A stretch of DNA of 8,133 bases from an uncultured Burkholderiales bacterium (GTDB lineage Bacteria; Pseudomonadota; Gammaproteobacteria; Burkholderiales; Burkholderiaceae_C): assembly GCA_903856995.1 (NCBI GenBank), contig CAIODK010000307.1, forward strand, positions 1-8,133. The letters are read 5' to 3'. Numbering within the stretch: the first letter of the stretch is position 1; every line of letters starts with the position of its first letter. Made by a program: the position numbers and the translations under genes. The notes under the pieces were generated by a model. It saw nothing but the letters and a program-made list of their open reading frames with translations, was not told where the DNA came from and searched no databases. This document shows, one piece after another, positions 5,798-8,133 of this stretch.

Positions 5798-6436
5798 TTA
5801 CTTCACTTCGGTGACGAACTGCTCGCGTGGGCGGCGCACTTTCTTCAGTGGCGCGAGCCAGTCTTGCTCCGCCAAGCGGTAGCCCAAAGGCATGATGGCC
5901 ACGCTGCGTAGGCCGCGTGCGTGCAAGTTCAAAATTTCGTCCACGGCTGCGGGGTCGAAACCTTCCATCGGTGTGCTGTCCACTTCTTCAAACGCTGCAG
6001 CGATCAAGGCTGCGCCCATGCCAATGTAGGCTTGGCGTGCGGCGTGTTCAAAATTGACGCTGGCATCGCGAGCGGGATAGTTGGTCAACAACATTTGGCG
6101 GTAGTTTTCCCATCCTTCGTTGGTGCCACCGCGCTGGGCGTTGGTCAAGTCAAACATCATGTTGATCCGATCCGCCGTGTAGGTGTCCCACGCCGCAAAC
6201 ACCAACAGGTGTGAGCCTTCCGTGATCTGCGCTTGACCGTGTGAGCTGGCTTGAATCTTGGCACGCACCTCTGGGTTGGTGACCAACACAATTTCAAACG
6301 GCTGCAAGCCACTCGATGTAGGCGCTAAGCGCGCCGCTTCGATGATGCGCTCGACTTTGTCTTGAGGCACCACTCTGGAAGCGTCCATTTTTTTAGCGGC
6401 GTAGCGCCATTGCAATTTGTCGAGAAGAGTTGACAT
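5798..6436 (-). CDS. Nitroreductase-family FMN oxidoreductase (NfsB-like)
   Basis: 212-aa member of the nitroreductase superfamily: homodimeric, FMN-dependent, NAD(P)H-using enzymes that reduce nitro compounds, quinones or flavins. Seen: N-terminal RYAAKKMD (11-18), the FMN-phosphate-binding RxxxK region equivalent to RHSTKAFD of E. coli NfsB; the APTSSGLQPFEIVLV stretch (39-53) that packs over the flavin; an Ala/Gly-rich helix ARQAYIGMGAALIAAAFEEVDSTPMEGFD (about 133-161); and a C-terminal LGYR...DWLAPLKKVRRP stretch. Length is close to NfsB (217 aa). The physiological substrate is unknown. An AAGGA ribosome binding site lies 8-9 bases before the ATG. A 9-bp inverted repeat starts about 31 bases upstream of the start and may be an operator. 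The stop TAA is directly adjacent to that of the convergent SRAP gene. Confidence 0.9.
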   Translation of the reverse strand: MSTLLDKLQWRYAAKKMDASRVVPQDKVERIIEAARLAPTSSGLQPFEIVLVTNPEVRAKIQASSHGQAQITEGSHLLVFAAWDTYTADRINMMFDLTNAQRGGTNEGWENYRQMLLTNYPARDASVNFEHAARQAYIGMGAALIAAAFEEVDSTPMEGFDPAAVDEILNLHARGLRSVAIMPLGYRLAEQDWLAPLKKVRRPREQFVTEVK

Positions 6437-6645
6437 TGAATAAGTTCCTTTACGGCGGAGAGCATAGCCAAGCCAGTAGTTGTATGCTGGCTTGGGGCTA
6501 TTGGGTGACTGATATGACTCGGGGGTGCTTCATTGCCTGTTTAAAAGGCGCGGTATGCCAAGCCGCATGAAATAAAGGTTTGGCGGGATATCCAAGGTGT
6601 TGTCCACAGCTTCATGCACAGAGGCAAGGGACAACTTTTAGACGA
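6437..6645. other. Intergenic region between glnS and nitroreductase
   Basis: 209 bases without a convincing gene. They hold the 9-bp inverted repeat at 6468-6495, the related pair at 6557-6584, and a third, 7-bp pair GTTGTCC (6599-6605) / GGACAAC (6629-6635) just past the glnS stop. TTGTCCACA at 6600-6608 differs at one base from a DnaA box but is single. A minus-strand 24-codon ORF (6541-6615, starting MKLWTTPW) has no ribosome binding site. No terminator with a T-run is seen for glnS. The nitroreductase promoter should lie here, but no clear -35/-10 pair was found. Confidence 0.5.
6468..6495. repeat. Inverted repeat upstream of the nitroreductase gene
   Basis: Perfect 9-bp arms CCAAGCCAG (6468-6476) and CTGGCTTGG (6487-6495) with a 10-base spacer. 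Arm centres are 19 bases apart, close to two helical turns, which suits a dimeric transcription factor. There is no T-run in either direction. A related imperfect pair, GCCAAGCC (6557-6564) and GGTTTGGC (6577-6584), lies 90 bases away. A role as operator for the nitroreductase gene is inferred from position. Confidence 0.5.
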
Positions 6646-8133
6646 TTATTTCGCCCAAGTGTCCTTCAGTCCCGTGATCTTGTTAAACACCAACTTACCC
6701 TCCGCATGGTCCATGCGGTCGCTCACAAAGTAGCCGTGGCGTTCAAACTGGAAGTGTGTGCTGGCGGGCACGTGGGCCAGTGATGGCTCTACATAAGCGG
6801 TCACCACGTTCAGGCTGTCGGGGTTGAGGGCGGCTAGAAAGTCCTTGCCGCCTGCGTCGGGTTGTGCGTCGGTGAACAGGCGGTCATACAGGCGCACTTC
6901 GGCTTGCAGGCCGTCGTTCACGCCCACCCACGTGATGGCTGCACTAGCCTTGACGGTGGCGCTGCCGGGGGTGCCGCTCTTGGTGTCGGGGATGACGTTT
7001 GCTTGCACTTCCGTAATCACGCCTGCAGCGTCTTTCGTGCAGCCTGTGCACTCGATGACGTAGCCGCCTTTGAGGCGCACTTTGTTGCCAGGGTAGAGGC
7101 GTTTGTAGCCCTTGGGCGGCTCCTCTGAAAAGTCATCACGCTCAATCCACACTTCTTTGCCAATTTTGAAATGGCGTGTGGGCACTTCCGCCCCTTCGTC
7201 GGCGTGAGGCAGCGCAGCTTGTGTGCAGGGCTCTAGGTGGCCTGTACCCATCACTTCATCCCAGTTGGTAAGCACGAGTTTGACGGGGTCCAGCACGGCC
7301 ATGGCGCGGTGCGCTGTGTTCTCAAGCGTTTCGCGCAGGCAACCCTCTCAGGTGCTGTAGTCAATCCAGCTGTCGCTCTTGGTTACGCCAATGCGTTCGG
7401 CAAACAGCTGCAGGCTCTCGGGCGTGTAGCCACGGCGGCGCAGGCCGACGATGGTGGGCATGCGTGGGTCGTCCCATCCGTTCACCTTGCCCTCGTTCAC
7501 CAGTTGCGCTAGTTTGCGTTTGCTGGTGATGACGTAGGTGAGGTTGAGCCGCGAGAACTCGTATTGCTTGGGCGCAGGCGCAGCCAGCAGGCCGCATTCG
7601 CACAAGCGGTCCATCAACCAGTCGTAGAAAGGGCGTTGGTCTTCAAACTCCAATGTGCAAATGCTGTGGGTGATTTGTTCCAGCGCGTCTTCGATGGGGT
7701 GGGCAAAGGTGTACATCGGGTAGATGCACCAGGTGTCGCCCGTGCGGTGATGCGTGGCGCGGCGGATGCGGTAGATGGCGGGGTCGCGCAGGTTGATGTT
7801 GGGCGAGGCCATGTCAATCTTGGCGCGCAGCACAGCTGCACCATCGGCCAGTTTTCCGTCGCGCATTTCGCGAAAGCGTGCAAGGTTTTCAGCGGGTGTG
7901 CGTGAACGGAAAGGGCTGTTCACACCGGGCTTAGAAAAATCGCCACGGTTAACGCGCATTTCTTCTGGCGTTTGCTCGTCCACATAGGCGTGTCCGGCTT
8001 CGATCAGCGCCTCGGCAGCGCGGTACATGAAGCCGAAGTAGTCGCTGGCTTGGTAGGCCGCGGCATCTTTGCTACCGTTCCAGTCAAAGCCCAGCCACTT
8101 CACCGCGTCGATGATGCTGTTGACGTACTCGGT
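6646..8133 (-). pseudogene. glnS: Glutaminyl-tRNA synthetase, 5'-partial, with in-frame stop
   Basis: Class I glutaminyl-tRNA synthetase (attaches Gln to tRNA-Gln). The window holds 494 codons of the C-terminal side; roughly the first 90-110 residues, with the HIGH motif, lie off the right edge. Reading from the edge: TEYVNSIIDAVKWLGFDW; YASDYF-like QASDYFGF; LRAKIDMASP; CIYPMYTFAHPIEDAL; ITHSICTLEFEDQRPFYDWL; TSKRKL (the KMSKS-type loop); GWDDPRMPTIVGLRRRGYTPES. Then WIDYST is followed by an in-frame TGA (7348-7350), and the same frame continues EGCLRETLENTAHRAMAVLDPVKLVL into the full anticodon-binding beta-barrel region, ending LKDTWAK-TAA. Alignment from memory with E. coli GlnRS is gap-free across the stop, which replaces a Leu. 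So this is a nonsense codon, not a frameshift. The truncated product would lack the anticodon-binding domain. It may be a true lesion, a sequence error, or a split or recoded gene; the rest of the frame is intact and undecayed. Confidence 0.85.
7348..7350 (-). other. In-frame TGA inside glnS
   Basis: On the minus strand AGC ACC TGA GAG GGT TGC, read as S-T-stop-E-G-C. The frame is open for 261 codons before it (to the window edge) and 233 after it. The nearest downstream ATG is at 7302, 48 bases on, in frame and without a ribosome binding site. A leucine codon such as CTG is expected from the E. coli alignment; one lost C and one gained A (CCCTGGAGG to CCTGAGAGG) would give exactly this sequence while keeping frame. 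Confidence 0.9.

Noticed and set aside
6600..6608. DnaA box / replication origin
   Set aside because: A single near-match TTGTCCACA without a cluster, AT-rich unwinding region, or dnaA/dnaN nearby.
6541..6615. 24-codon minus-strand ORF (MKLWTTPW...)
   Set aside because: No ribosome binding site, overlaps inverted repeats, and no sign that it is coding.
7303..7347. An independent start making a separate GlnRS C-terminal protein
   Set aside because: The ATG at 7302 has no ribosome binding site, and conserved residues lie upstream of it after the stop, so a designed split gene is not supported.
7300..7360. A frameshift in glnS explaining the two ORFs
   Set aside because: The upstream stop at 7350 and the downstream ATG at 7302 are 48 bases apart, a multiple of three, and the intervening codons align to GlnRS. 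The net frame is unchanged, so it is an in-frame stop.
1..8133. Genome-wide recoding of TGA as a sense codon
   Set aside because: TGA ends the MFS, 94-aa and rluE genes at the places where their families normally end, so TGA works as a stop here.
1..8133. tRNA, rRNA, CRISPR array, insertion sequence or phage remnant
   Set aside because: No cloverleaf-like segment, spaced direct-repeat array, transposase-like product or terminal inverted repeats were seen on either strand.

Overview
The window looks like a chromosomal segment of a Burkholderiales betaproteobacterium, most likely a Comamonadaceae-type freshwater or soil organism. The basis is moderately high GC outside one AT-rich gap, the close match of the thiolase to the BktB type as I remember it from Cupriavidus, and the form of the GlnRS and SRAP proteins. 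No species-level call is possible by eye. Apart from one gene, all coding is on the minus strand, so the window reads biologically from right to left.

Right to left on the minus strand: the body and 3' end of glnS (glutaminyl-tRNA synthetase), which carries an in-frame TGA at 7348-7350; a 209-base intergenic gap with inverted repeats; and an FMN nitroreductase-family oxidoreductase. A plus-strand SRAP/YedK-like gene converges on the nitroreductase with no bases between the stop codons. Next comes the 23S rRNA pseudouridine synthase rluE, divergent from the SRAP gene. It is followed by a 46-codon small basic gene, missed by length-based calling, whose stop overlaps the start of a 94-aa unknown gene (TAATG). 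An AT-rich gap of about 110 bases and a perfect 12-bp inverted repeat precede a 79-aa protein that is 39% histidine, which ends at a textbook rho-independent terminator. Beyond it are a 2Fe-2S ferredoxin and the pseudouridine synthase rluA (TAA-AC-ATG spacing), the thiolase bktB, and an LplT/Aas-like MFS permease.

Most of this is ordinary housekeeping: tRNA charging, rRNA/tRNA pseudouridylation, an Fe-S carrier, acyl-CoA/polyhydroxyalkanoate precursor metabolism and membrane transport. The points that stand out are (1) an essential-type gene, glnS, interrupted by a nonsense codon at a gap-free aligned leucine position; (2) an SRAP homologue without the expected catalytic Cys2; (3) the His-rich gene with a 30-bp palindrome just upstream of its ribosome binding site; and (4) the translationally coupled pair of small unknown genes. 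I see no mobile element, CRISPR array, tRNA or rRNA gene, and no convincing new multi-gene system.
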